The notes under the pieces: generated by a model
The model's database searches: none
What the model saw: the letters and a program-made list of their open reading frames with translations, nothing else
Told to the model about the DNA's origin: nothing
In this document: piece by piece, positions 32,901-44,102 of the stretch
Layout: the number at the start of each line of letters is the position of its first letter
Position numbering within the stretch: position 1 is the stretch's first letter
Assembly: GCA_021432635.1 (NCBI GenBank)
Contig: MU270095.1
Location: forward strand, 124,001-188,000
Length of the DNA stretch: 64,000 nt
Direction: 5' to 3'
Origin: Thozetella sp. PMI_491
Lineage: Eukaryota > Ascomycota > Sordariomycetes > Chaetosphaeriales > Chaetosphaeriaceae
Translations under genes and position numbers: made by a program

Positions 32901-34290
32901 CTTCTCTTGACCGTATGCCGGCCTGGTCGCGCGGGAGGTTGAAGAAGATGTACCCGCAGATGACGCCCATGAGAATTGCCTGCAGAAGCGCAGCGGCCAT
33001 GCCCATGGGGTCTCGGATAGTTACCTTCAGGGTACGGTCGGTGAGAACCCGCAGCTGCCGCACGAAGCCGGCGTGCTGGTGGTGCAACACGGGAGCTGTC
33101 CTCGGCGTGCCTCCCTTCTCCGAGCCATATCTCCTGCTGACTTCTTCGGCCCAGCTGGTCTTGAGATGCTGCACGCGCGCACTTGTCTCCGCCTCGAACT
33201 CGGGCGTTCGGTTGTCGATGGCCGAGGTGTCGATGACGAACTCGGCCGGGTTGACGAACGGCGGCAGCTCATGGCCGAGCTGGGCGAACCACGGTAGGCA
33301 GGCGTCGACGGGCCCGGAGTAAACGGGGCTCCCCCGAGTGAGGAGAATGAGGTTATCGAATAGATCCCAGATCTCGGAACGCGGCTGGTGGATGGTGGTA
33401 ATGATGGTGCGGCCCTTGCTAGCCAGCGCTTTCAACGTCCGCACGAGCTGATACGCGCTCGTCGCGTCAAGACCAGTCGTGGGCTCGTCGAGGAAGAGGA
33501 CAGACGGGTTGGCGAGTAGCTGCACACCGATACTAACGCGTCGCTTCTCACCTCCGGAGCAGCCGCGGTGTTGGCTGTTCCCGATCCGGGTGTCGGCGCA
33601 TTCCTTTAGGCCGAGCTCGAGGATGACCTCCTCGACTATTCGGCTGCGGGCCTCTGCCGATGTAGACGGGGGGAGCCGGAGGTCAGCCGAGTATCGCAGG
33701 GTCTCCCGAACTGTGAGGGTCGGCAACAGCACGTCCTGCTGCATTACATATGCATGGCGGACCGTGTGCACGCCGAGGGCTCCGTTGAAGGTCGCGTAGC
33801 CTGTCTGGGAGAGGCGCGAGCTGGTTATGCGCTCGGCCATGGTGTTGAGCAAAGTTGTCTTCCCGGAGCCGCTGCCGCCGAGGATGGCTGTGAGCGAGCC
33901 GGGTGACAGGGCGGCGTCAACCGAGTGGATGAGGACCTTCTGCCGCGGCGGCTCCTCTCCGTCGCGGCGCTTGCGGACGGCATCCTTCCAGAGATCGCCG
34001 TAGGTGGCCGGGTTCAGGATGGATGGCGAGATGTCGACTGACACCGACAGATCGCGGATCTGCACATCGACCTCCTCAACGTCGTCTAGCGAGATGTTGT
34101 TGGCGTCGGCGAGGGAGAAGCGCCGGGTACGTCCGCGAGGCTGCTGGTGGTCCGGCGTGGGGTCCATCGAGGTGGCGATGGAGCTCGCCGGCTCGACCTT
34201 GTCCACGTCCGGGAGGTCGGCCGGGATGTACTTGTCGGAGTGGGCGTCGGACGGCGGGTGCGGCGGCCGGGCTGGGCCGTGCTCGTCCAT
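29958..34290 (-). CDS. Full-size ABCG transporter (NBD-TMD)x2
   Basis: Four exons on the minus strand: 34290..32458, 32402..30942, 30882..30439 and 30362..29958, coding for 1380 residues; three GT-AG introns of 55, 59 and 76 bp fit in phase. Each half has a complete ATPase: Walker A GGSGSGKT and GPSGSGKT, signature CSGGEKRR and ISGGEKRR, Walker B LFLDEPT and LLLDEPT, and H-loops TTIHQPRS and LTIHQARS. Each is followed by a membrane domain; the second has the usual extracellular cysteines before the last helix (VVFTCTDEQKLPNGDCF). The NBD-TMD order and WHITE-type motifs mark a pleiotropic-type exporter in the plasma membrane. The first NBD signature begins CSGG instead of VSGG. The substrate cannot be told from sequence. 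Confidence 0.93.
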
Positions 34291-35770
34291 GTTCGGTGCG
34301 GTGCCGGTCGTGCAGCCGTGGAAGAGAATGGGAAACGCTGCGCACGCGTCGAAGCGGGCCTCTGTTCTTTATCTCCCTTCCACTTGCGACCTCCGAAGCC
34401 AGGGTCGTATTCGTACCCACCAGGCTGCGGGTGCTGGGCACTCTTGGGCCAGGGTCGCTACACCGGGAACCAACGCCGGATGGTTGATGTCCCCTGGGGC
34501 CCCCCGGAACCTCGGGAGGGGCGGGCGCAGCTAGACATGTTTCTCGGCGAATGTGCTCTTCTAAAGCGCAAATTCGCGCGCAGTAGCCTGGCCGAGCCAT
34601 TGAAGCCAAGCAGCACACACATTCCTCTCAGCTTCGGCCAAGAGAGCGATGCTTAACCGCTTTTGGGGGCTTCGTTACGACTCGGTCCCAATGCGGATAG
34701 CCCCACGCCCGACCGTGGCACCTTCCACGTTTGCGAGCCGAGCTCCACAAGCAAGGGCGGCCACCCTATAAGGTAAGCTACGGTTTGCAAGACCCAGCAC
34801 CCCACAAGCTACTACTCTCCGTCACTTTTAAAGTTTCTGGTCTGTGCACCCCATGTAAAATTTCTCTGGCCCCGGCCGTCGTTCCTCCCCAAGGAGCACC
34901 TCAAAGAATTTCAAGATTGTTTGCGAAATTACCCCGCTGGCTCAGCCTGGGAGCCTTTAGTTTCTGGGGCCCCAAGTACCTTGGCCTTCCTGACTAGTGG
35001 AGCCCGAATGCTGCGCAGTCGTACGGAATACGGAGTAAGCACTCTCCCTCGAGTAACTCCCAGGGGTCTGTCTAGTCGCATCGCTTCTACACGTAAGAGG
35101 CACGTAGTCTCACTCAATCGCCCCTCTAGTGATCTAACTCGGCTCCGTACTTCGTGTAGTAAGAGATCGCCTCTCTATTGCAACCTTTGTCTCCACATTC
35201 GGGTCCTATCTGCGATGCATCGGGGATCCGGGGAGCACGCAGGTCGCGTTCGGGTTTGATATCACGCCTCAGCTGCCCTCAGGCAGCCTCAGTGTGTGTC
35301 TCGTGCAACACCTTCATTGGCCCACCGGCCCAACCATGTCCCATCACGACACAATCCCTCGAGTTTGCTGCAACTCCGGATGCATTTTATGCTCTTTTCA
35401 ATTATTCACACGGTCGCGCCCAAGGCACTCTTATGTGGCCCGACGCCGTGCGCTACCTTAGTACGGAAGGTGGGGGTAGAGAGGGAAGAGAGCATGGCCA
35501 AGGCATGTGACAGTACCTGCACGGTGAGGCCTGTCTTGTACACGAACCCACAACCAGCGTGCAAGCCTCCGCCCGGTGGCTACCTGCAAACCTCAGACTC
35601 GGCCGTCAACTGCGCTTTGGGACTTCTAGCATTCATTGAAGCCGGGGAACTGGCAATCATCATCGAGGCCGGTGCACATTAGAGACCTCGAATTCCTCGT
35701 GTTCAACCATCGCTTCGAAACAAGTCGAGGTCCAGATCCAAGCACCAGAGACTTGTCCTTTGCGGGGATT
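34291..35770. other. Intergenic region
   Basis: 1.5 kb. Contains the ABCG promoter and one TACGGAGTA motif (35029-35037). Open frames antisense to the ABCG N-terminus are shadows. No gene recognised. Confidence 0.5.
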
Positions 35771-36291
35771 CTACAGAGTGAATTCCAACCGATTTCCGGC
35801 ATAGTCTCGTGCGAAGAAGCGAGTGGGATATTCAACTCCCTTGGCACCTAGAGCGTGGGCACAGCGTGGATCAGCCATGGGGGCTTCGGCTAGCGCGCAG
35901 CAAGGCAGCCTCCGGGGGTTCAGAGACACTCCTCACCTGAGTTTTCACCACCTGGTTGGTCGCATTCCCTTGGTGCGCCCTCACCTCCGTCCTGGAGATG
36001 CTTGAAGACTCTCTCCTGCAGCTCCTTCAGCGCCTCGGCGCTCGGAATCTTGAAGCAGGGGTGCCGGGAGCTCTTGGCGGCGGCGGCCTCGAAATCGATG
36101 CTCCGGCCAAAGGCAACGTGGATCTGCTGCCCGCTGCTTCCGATATCAAACCAGGCAAGAGTTCCCCTTTGCAGGTGGGGCACCTCTCGCGCCGTGAGGC
36201 CCAAGGTGGTACCGTAGAAAGCGTTCGCCTGGTCCAGCGTGCCCTCAGGCACGACGAGGTTGACGTGGTGGAGCCCCGCAATGAGAGGCAT
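35771..36291 (-). CDS. VOC (glyoxalase/bleomycin-resistance fold) protein
   Basis: Two exons on the minus strand: 36291..35937 and 35847..35771, coding for 143 residues. The 89-bp GT-AG intron splits SG-AKG; without splicing the frame stops early and loses the conserved end GVEYPTRFFARDYAGNRLEF. The N-terminus is MPLIAGLHHVNLVVPEGTLD, followed by ANAFYGTTLGLTAREVPH, and QIHVAFG lies in the middle. The paired beta-alpha-beta-beta-beta pattern, with metal-ligand candidates His in LHHVN and QIHVAFG and Glu in NRLEF, fits the VOC superfamily. Members act as isomerases, dioxygenases or thiol transferases; the reaction here is unknown. Upstream in-frame residues before MPLIAG look unlike protein, so this start is chosen. 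Confidence 0.85.
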
Positions 36292-37463
36292 GGCGAGAGT
36301 TCGGCGGGGGGCGTAGTGCGTATGAGAGCGGCTGCGATGAGGTCGAGAAAGCAGGACGTTGGCGTCCTTCGGGCAGACAAGGGGCTTACGACTCAGGCAC
36401 AACGTAACAGGGCAAGCTGGGGTGCGGGGTTGTATGTATAATGCAGCTCAGGAGCTCCCTTCCTGAGTCCCAACTATCACTAGCCGGCCGATTGCCGGGG
36501 AGACGCTTGTCCGACTTCGGGCCGCCTAAACATTCTCCCTAGCCTGCAACCGTTCCCCTAGCACACCTACTTCGTACCTATCTAGTTAGCAGTTTATGTA
36601 GCACAATACAGTGTCGTCTCCTCTCGGGAGAAATTCGCCGTTCGGAATTAGCCCGCCTCGGATTAAAGTTAAGAGATGTCCCTACCGCCCTCCCCCCCTA
36701 GAGGCCGAGTTTCTTTGTCCCGCGGATTGAGCACAGCGGTACCATTAGCTACAAAACCATCTGGTCCACTACGAGCTGCTTGATCCACCGCGAGCCAGTT
36801 GGTGAATTGTAAGCCTAGCAGCAACGTTCGTCACCCGTTGTCCAGAATTCGGAGGTAAAGACGCTGCCATTTACAACATCTTTTGGATGAGCCAAGTCGG
36901 CATTTGATCACGTAGAATAAAGAAAAGTACCTATCTTGTCCTGGGCCTGTTTCGGCAAATAGAAGCCCATTGCAGTGGCAATTGATCACTCGGGGAGTTT
37001 GGGAGTTTCATCATCAGCGAGTAGTAGCCTACCTGTGGAAACTCGATGCACCGCGCCCGTGAAACAATGGCCGAAGGTCATGCGGAGGGCACGAGTCAGG
37101 GACTTAACCCCGCGTGCGGGTATGCTAGATGCTGCATGTCTCACTCTTTCCCACTCTTCCCATCCAAGCGGTTCGCTAGCTATGTGGCGTCTTCGGTGTA
37201 ACAATGCCCATTCAAAAGCCGACTATTGGCAATTGAGACAAACCGGTTTAATTACGGAGTATGCTCTCAGCACCAGATTAAGTCATGTTTAGGTCCGCAT
37301 ATGCAGCCACCTTTTTAACAGCTAGATCATTACGAGAGTATAAGAAAACTCATAGGTTCATATTTCTCACAGAATATAAGAGGCTAGAATCTCAAGTCTA
37401 GCGAATTGAAATATCGAATGGCTCATTCTCGTTTTATCGCCATCTGAAATGAGTGGGGGATGA

Positions 37464-37690
37464 AAGAAGAAAAAGAAAAAAAGAGGTTAGACAGACTGGC
37501 AAAACTGGCCCTTCCCCCAGCCCCCTTTGGGGGCAGGGGGAAGAGTCCCGAAGGCAATCCAGAACACTCCCGAGGGTGTTTTTGATACCACACTTCGGAT
37601 TCGAACCCAGGGGCTTGAACCCTCCATGTGGGAAGCTAGGCAGTGGTCAAACCCTGACCAGCCTTATGACTGAGCCAAGTATACTGCGCT
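37464..37690 (-). mobile_element. tRNA-derived SINE candidate
   Basis: On the minus strand a pol III A-box-like TGGCTCAGTCATAAGG (37677-37662) is followed by a perfect B box GGTTCGAATCC (37607-37597). The flanks do not fold as an acceptor stem or T-arm, so it is not a tRNA gene. Downstream lies a hairpin (37511-37543) and then T-runs (T7 at 37482-37476) that would end pol III transcription. This order (A box, B box, unrelated body, T/A-rich end) is that of a short tRNA-derived SINE. No second copy is seen in the window and no target-site duplication was identified. Confidence 0.45.
37511..37543. repeat. GC-rich hairpin inside the SINE candidate
   Basis: CTTCCCCCAGCCCCC and GGGGGCAGGGGGAAG flank a TTT loop; the two arms pair over 15 positions with a single mismatch. 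Confidence 0.8.
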
Positions 37691-38464
37691 TCTTATCATG
37701 GCCAAATCGAACCAAAACTGGGCCTTTAGCCCTGGTACAGGTTGTCAAGTGACAGCCAGGTGAAATAAGGGTATGCCTTTCGCAACGAAGCTCGTTGCGC
37801 TTCTTTCCTACTCAGCTACTTTCTTTCACGCCTTGCGTCCTTTCATACTCCTACCTTGCCTTACCGACCGTATCGTACCACACTTCTCCTGCTCCAGCTC
37901 CAGAGATTGTTGGTTCATATGGCAAGGACTGTCATAATTTTGCCGGCGTGGGTAGCGCTGGTGACGGAGGCGGAGGAGATATGTTCCCTTACGATCTGGC
38001 ATTGTACAAAGGCAGATATCCTACAGCAAACAACCACATCTAAGATGAGGCGGACGAATACTTAAGCGTGCCTCGGCAACAAGTAGTGAGTCTGTTCTCA
38101 TAGAGACAGCCAAGATGAAGGTATATTACAACATCTTGAGCGAAAATTAAGAAACAGAATATCCACGGCAAATTATGGGACAGGCCATCACGAAAATATT
38201 GTGTATTCTTACATCAAGAGCTTCAGCTAATACTAGCCTCTATCTCTTCCAGTACCAACAATGTGGTGCGTCTACCCATGTGCTTCAACCCCAACGTCAA
38301 GTCTACTACGATGGACTAGACCATGACCGGCAGTCTCCAAGGTAAACTACATGTAGTACTTCGTTGCACGCACTTGAGTTGCGCGACCGGCGTGCTGTCT
38401 CACGGCTGATTTCTACAAAACGCTGATCGGACAACCAGCACAACATAAACGGCTTACGTCTTTT

Positions 38465-40299
38465 CTAATACTGGATATCGTCTCCCGCATACAACTTTCC
38501 TTCCTTGCTTGCCTTGATACGGTTGAGCTGGACTCGCCTGACGTCTTTCTCCAGAGAAGCTGTCAGGTAGTAGCACAGCCAACAGCCGAAGAAACCGCCT
38601 GCGATGCAGGCAGTGCAGACTGAGTAAGGGACCCTGTAGGTCGGCCCGTACTTGGACTGGAAGATCTGGGGCCCGATGACGCCACCAAGCTGGCCGATCC
38701 CGCTCTGGAGGCCGAAGGCAAAGGCAGTTCCGGTCGTTCCCTTTAGGCTAGAAGACCGCCCTAACTTAATGTTAATAGGGTCCTTGTTAGTCGAGATAAG
38801 GTAACTCACATGACCAGAAGGGTATAGCAAACGAGTTGGATAAAGCAGAACCTGTCACACAGGCGAAATAAATAGCCCCCTTAGAATTAGTGCTGATGAA
38901 AATGGCAAATACTGCGACTTCGAAAAGGACAACTGAATATCGTTAGCCAAGTCTTTGTTTTGGGACCGGGTTGGTTCACTGGTTAAGGCGACAAGCGGGC
39001 GGGGGAACCACGCTCGCTTTAGCACCCAGGCGGCGATGGTGATCGTGATGATAGTTGCCGCGGCCGGCGGCTGTAACTTTCAGTCAATCATTCACGTCAC
39101 GATACCGTCAGTAGAGGATATTCATACGATCAAGAGTAGTATATTGTTCGGAGGGGCAGTAAACCCGAGATTAGTGACGATTGTAGGCTAACAAGGTCAA
39201 TAGCGTGTTCATATCGACAGCGAGGTTATTACTTACAAGAAACCAGGTGAGTCCGAATCCTCCAGTATTCATCAAGGTCTGGGTCAGACAAAAAGCCCAC
39301 AGCTTCGGGTCCTTGAATGTGTCCCAGGACTCCTTGGAAGAGAACGCTGCATCAGATGTTACGGGGGCGTTGCTGGCCAGGCGGAGCTCCACGAACTCTT
39401 GCTCTCGCGGGCTGAGCCACCTCATTGTCCTCTCGGACTTGGGATAATCAGGATAGAGAAGGTAGACGATGCTAGCGAATGCCATGGTAGCGACTCCTTG
39501 GATGAGGAAGACCCTAGAGAGCGTTAGCATGCGAGATAATCATTTCTGGGCGTTAAAGAGACGTACCACTGCCACGAACTGAGACCCTGCTTTCCGTCCA
39601 GAAACGAGATTCCATAAACGAGGATGGAGCCTACAATTCCCGCGAGGTTGAACACGCCGAAAAGCCACATCATGGGCTTGCCAAACTCATCACTCCGGTA
39701 CCAAGAACTAAAGTGAGTCATTAAACTCGGGAACAACCCCGCTTCGGCCAAACCGAGAAAGAAACGAGCTGCGAGAATCCCGGAAGTATTGCGGACAGCA
39801 GCGTGGCATGCTAGTACCAAGCCCCAGAGGAACATTATCCGCGTTTGGAAGTGACGAGGGGTCATCCTCTTCAGGAGAAGGTTACTCGGAAGCTCGAAGA
39901 CGATATAGGATATTTAGGAAGCGTCAAAATTTTATCGAACAAATAAATGGGAGATCCTTGATATACATAGTAGACAGACTGAACCCAGTTGTATTGGTCG
40001 CTCGACATACCGAGCTGAGTGAGTATATTCGTCGGCTTGCCGACCGAAAGGACTTTGACAGAAGCGGCATTATTAACATCGATTTGCTTGATCATGTAGA
40101 TAATTCCGCAGAGGAGCAATAGGCGGTAGTCAATCTTGCGCATAATCTTCTTCTCTTCCTCAGGGGTGAAGGTGGCCAGGAAGTTACCCCGGTAGTCGGC
40201 CGTCGGACTGGCATCGGAAGCTGCTTCCACAGTAGCATCGGCGGCATTCTTTTGGGTGCTCGTCTCAGAGGCAGGTGTCTCCAGGTGGTTTAAGGACAT
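38465..40299 (-). CDS. MFS permease, anion:cation symporter (Dal5/allantoate-like) family
   Basis: Seven exons on the minus strand: 40299..39967, 39892..39567, 39513..39237, 39187..39128, 39070..38980, 38932..38810 and 38760..38465, coding for 501 residues; all phases agree. Family motifs: IDYRLLLLCGIIYMIKQIDV in TM1, ELPSNLLLKRMTPRHF, RFFLGLAEAGLFPSLMTHFS, the cytosolic loop LLYPDYPKSERTMRWLSPRE, GLTWFLPTIVTNLGFTAPP and SSSLKGTTGTAFAFG. ACS-family members import carboxylates, vitamins or allantoate by proton symport; the substrate here is unknown. At the exon 1/2 boundary the only in-frame AG skips ISYIVFE, a conserved TM2 stretch; the expected acceptor reads TAA instead of TAG. The gene may be impaired. 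Confidence 0.85.
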
Positions 40300-40814
40300 T
40301 TTGGCGCGGATGAATCTCGCGTGTACGTGTCGAGCCTTTGTCCGTCCGAGGGAAGAAGCTGGCTTCTCATAGTATTATATACAGCAACATGGCCAGCACT
40401 CGCTACCACTTGGGTCCCCTCGTTAAAAGCCTTCTATAAGCTCCCAATATTCTAGTAGTGGCCCTTAGATGACGGCCCGCACTGTTTCCGGAGCCCTTGC
40501 ACGGAAATGGTATTCGGAGGGATGACGCAATTATCCCTAAACTTATACCATTATCAAACCGCAGGAGAAAGGGACAAGATGGAGAAGTTAGTATCCACAG
40601 TTATATTAGACAAGACATCTCCATCTCAAATCCGAGAGGCGAATTGGATCCGACTAGCTGGTTGGGCCCTGCTCGAGTCCTTTTTTATGTCATACGACGA
40701 GGGGTCTGGACCGACAGTCGGAGTTGGCTCCATGATAAAATTCCACCGTGACCCTACATTACTGATACCATTTAAGTGAGATCAATACCAGCAGCTATCA
40801 TATCCAACTCAAAG
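40300..40814. other. Divergent promoter region
   Basis: 515 bp between the MFS permease and the monooxygenase, which are divergently transcribed and could share regulation. A short open frame at 40507-40779 has no family resemblance. Confidence 0.5.
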
Positions 40815-42307
40815 ATGGTCCTGAGGGTGGCAATTATCGGCGGCGGCGTGGGGGGTCTGGCGGCAGCCATCGCTCTCAGGCAACATCCAGACGTCGACGT
40901 CCAAGTCTTCGAGAGGACTGCCGAGTTCCGCGAGCTTGGAGCTCTCATCGGGTTGTCTCCAAATGGGCTACGGACGCTGGAGAAGCTCGGGGTGGAGGAC
41001 GTCCTAACTGACGAGGTTGGTTGGCGGAGCCCCAACGGCGTGCCCATGTGTTTCCGGCAGGTTACCTCCTCTCGCACCCATGCCCCTGGCCACTAATCCA
41101 TTCCCCTGAGTAGGCACTACAAAACAAACGAGATCCTGAGCGAAGATCTTAATCATCACGTGCCTGACCGACGGCATCACTTTAGTCGCATGCACCGCGC
41201 CACGCTACAGCGGGCCATGCTCAAGAAAGTTCCAGCCGAAATCCTCCATCTTGGAAAGAAAGCGTTGTCGGCGGAGGTCGATGTGAGCGGCGCAACAGTG
41301 CACTTCCAGGACGGAACGTCTGTGACTGCTGATATCGTCGTTGGCGCCGATGGCATCAAATCAGTATGTTTTTGCTGCTTGAAGAGACCAGCTGGGTATG
41401 ACCTAACATCTGCAATAGACAATTCGATCCACGTTTATTCCCAACCACGAGCTCTCTTGGTCGGGTGATGCTATTTTTCGAACTACGTTTCCGTATTCCT
41501 TAGTTTCCGATATCCCGGACATCGCCCAGAACTCAACTCACTACCAGAGCCCACGCGCCTGGTTCTTCGGGACGAGGATCGGCGCCCAAGAGTTTGGCGT
41601 GACTTGCAGCTTCCATGTGGACGAGGCCGACCCAGAGGCCCGATTCAAGGACGTGGTCTGGAACGCGGCCGCTGAGGTCGATGATATCCGGGAGGTCTTC
41701 AAAGTCAGTTTGTGCGATAACCCCTTTGTGGACTCCTTCATATTGACCCGCTCCATAGGATTTTTATCCTCCAATCCCTACCATCATAGATAGGATCCCC
41801 AAGGGAACACTCCGGCGGTACGCCAACGTTGCCGGTGCCGAGCTAGACCAGTGGACCTTCGACGACCGAGTCACGCTGCTGGGCGACGCGGCCCATACCC
41901 ACGGTGGGGCGTACGCAGCTGGGGCCTCTCTGGCCATTGATGATGCGTACACACTGTACTTGGCCATTACGGCGGTTTTCGCAGAGGCCCAGCCCATCAG
42001 CGAACCCGTCTCTAGGTACCAGATCGGGCGTGCCTTGAGGCTGTATGAGGCGACGAGGAAGCCGCACGTCGCCAAGGTCTTGAAGGAAGTACATGCCGGA
42101 CGCAAAAGCGCCGCCGCTCGCTCTCAGAAGGTTCGGGAGACCGGCATCCCGGAGACGGATGAAGCCTTCGTGGCCCGGTTTGCTCAAAAAGGCGACCCTG
42201 TATGGCTGAATGAGCATGATGCCTCCACCGCTTTCCGGAAGGCACTTCTGCAAGAAGTGCAGGCTACACCAACAGCTGATGTAGAGGAGATTGTCGCTCG
42301 TCTCTAG
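40815..42307 (+). CDS. FAD-dependent monooxygenase (salicylate-hydroxylase-like)
   Basis: Four exons: 40815..41056, 41114..41363, 41419..41703 and 41759..42307, coding for 441 residues. The dinucleotide-binding motif is AIIGGGVGGLAAAIALRQ, with the FAD-contact DG in VVGADGIKS and GDAAHTHGGAYAAGASLAID near the C-terminus. These mark a class A flavoprotein hydroxylase using NAD(P)H and oxygen on an aromatic substrate. Intron 1 fits the conserved FRHYKTNE only with a GC donor (GCAGGT at 41057); the plain GT donor at 41061 shifts the frame. The other introns are GT-AG of 55 bp each. It is divergent from the MFS permease, so a catabolic pair (uptake plus hydroxylation) is possible but unproven. 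Confidence 0.88.
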
Positions 42308-43024
42308 AAGATATATTGACTAGGATGAATTAGATGCGCTATCACCATCTGCCTTCCCCATAGTATATTTCCTAGTCCCCTGGATAGACACAACAATATA
42401 AGCAGTAGCTCGAAATGTGTGTCAAGCGCACGGGCTCCTTAGGTCCAAAGCATCGGAACCGCTTGAGCTGACTGACAGCTTCCGAAAACGTTGGCCGCCG
42501 AAGCATGACTCGTTGTCCTAGTACACGTCAGCGGCCTGCAGTCGAAATCAGCTGGGCCACTAGTCCGGCCCTGACGTGTTAGCATCCGGATTTAATCAAT
42601 CGTATTGGGCAAGGCCAATAGTGTGTCGCGTCTAAAGGCAAACATTCAAGGCGTATAGGTTATAGAGTTGTTTATATGGCAAAAGGCGACCATTTTGGCA
42701 ACTCTTCCCCACGATAGTCTACAATCGCTTCTCTTGATCCGTCAAGGAGCTGATGAGACGGCCAAATACCATGGATGGCTTGCATCTGAAGCTTGACGAT
42801 CTGATCCATGTCCTCGGGTTCAGCCGTGCCGCCAAGACAGGCCCCAATCCGACGGTACTAGCGCGCCGCGAACACGATCTTAGAGCTAGCCTTGTTAATA
42901 GTTTGTAAAATGAGATTTGTGGCGTTGATGTTGAAAGGAGAATTATTTGAATTTATAAAACTAGAAGCATCTGCAGCTGCCACAATGTCTAGCAGTTTCT
43001 CACGTGTCCGTGCCGGCGATCGTC
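42308..43024. other. Intergenic region with an orphan open segment
   Basis: 717 bp. A minus-strand open segment at 42672-42857 looks protein-like (see its own entry). The remainder is A/T-rich with nothing recognised. Confidence 0.5.
42672..42857 (-). pseudogene. Possible orphan terminal exon
   Basis: After a TAG that could be an acceptor, the minus strand reads 61 residues without interruption: YRRIGACLGGTAEPEDMDQI, then VKLQMQAIHGIWPSHQLLDG and a C-terminus PKWSPFAI before TAA. The composition looks like real protein, but I do not recognise the family. There is no room for a full upstream gene before the divergent GH128 gene at 43025. It may be a relic or chance. Confidence 0.25.
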
Positions 43025-44102
43025 ATGAAGTCCCTCCTCCTCCAAATCGGGCTGTTGCTGTCGGCGGCATGCCCTGGGACTAGAGCCAGCCAGTCCTCTA
43101 AGCGTGGGCTCATCTTCGTCCCAAACTCCGACTCGCCGTCCGACAATGCGTTATGGGTGGGAAGCGGCCTGACGTGGTACCACAACTTTGGCTGGAGCCC
43201 TTCGGCCGAGTATGCCGATGTCCCGGCTTCGACGATTGAATTCGTGCCAATGCTCTGGGGGGCCGTGAATGACACCTCCTTCCTCCAGAACATTACGGCG
43301 TTGATAGACTCCGGATACCCGATATCTCATATACTCAGCTTCAGCGAGCCAGACGCATCTTGGAGCGCTGGCGGCTCGAACATGACGCCTTCCGACGCTG
43401 CCGAAGTATGGGTCAACAACCTGGTTCCTCTTCAGGAGATGGGCATCAAGATTGGACTGCCCGTTATGAAGGCACAGGACGATCCTCATACGTGGCTCGA
43501 CCCATTCGTCGGGAACTGCTCGGAGCTGCTGGAGAAGGAATGCACGTTTGACTTCATGTCGCTGCACTCGTACGGCAATTTCAGCTCGCTCGAGATGCGG
43601 GTCGATCTCTTCTCCGCCGCGTGAGTGACATCGAACGCCACGGAGCGTGACCTTGAACTCAATGCATTGAAGCTGACCAGGAAACAGATTTCCTGATACT
43701 CCGATCTGGATTACTGAGTACGGCTATGATCACCAAACTCTCAACGTCACGCAGGACTTCTTCAACCAGTCGCTTAGCTACCTAGACTCGACGGACATTG
43801 TGGAGCGATATGCTTACTTTGGGGCGTTCCGGAGTATTGTCAGCAACTTGGGTTATAACGCCGCATTCCTCGACCCCTACGGCAACCTCACCGACATTGG
43901 CTCGTGGTATCTCGGAGGCAATGCGACCGGCAACGCACCGATGCCGTCATTCTCGGGCTCAACAAGCTCATCCAATACATCATCGTCGACATCATGCACG
44001 TCCGTAACCCCATGTGGAAAGAAGAACGAGGGGCCTGTCGGCACGAAACTCGTCGGGGTTAAATACCTGGCAGTTTTCTTCCTTTTCTTCCTTGTTCTGT
44101 AA
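43025..44102 (+). CDS. GPI-anchored GH128 glycoside hydrolase
   Basis: Two exons: 43025..43620 and 43688..44102, coding for 336 residues; the intron is 67 bp GT-AG in phase 2. The signal peptide is MKSLLLQIGLLLSAACPGTRA. The catalytic core resembles GH128 (Asl1-type beta-1,3-glucanase): LTWYHNFGWSPS, EFVPMLWG, ILSFSEPD with the acid/base Glu, FDFMSLHSYGNF, and IWITEYGYD with the nucleophile Glu. Then AYFGAFRSIVSNLGYNAAFL, a Ser/Thr-rich linker with a cysteine pair (SCTSVTPC), and a hydrophobic end (VKYLAVFFLFFLVL) typical of GPI anchoring. It probably acts on cell-wall beta-1,3-glucan. An upstream ATG at 42985 is out of frame. Confidence 0.9.

Larger units (their letters stand above)
36292..38464. 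other. Intergenic region with SINE candidate
   Basis: 2.2 kb without a protein gene. It contains a tRNA-like SINE candidate (37464-37690), a strong hairpin and a TACGGAGTA motif at 37253-37261. The rest is A/T-rich with no recognisable feature. Confidence 0.5.

Noticed and set aside
34004-34656. Long plus-strand frames opposite the ABCG N-terminus
   Set aside because: Antisense shadows of a well-supported coding exon.
38966-39040. Apparent tRNA A-box (GGTTGGTTCACTGGTTAAGG)
   Set aside because: It lies across exon 5 and intron 5 of the MFS permease, and no B box follows.
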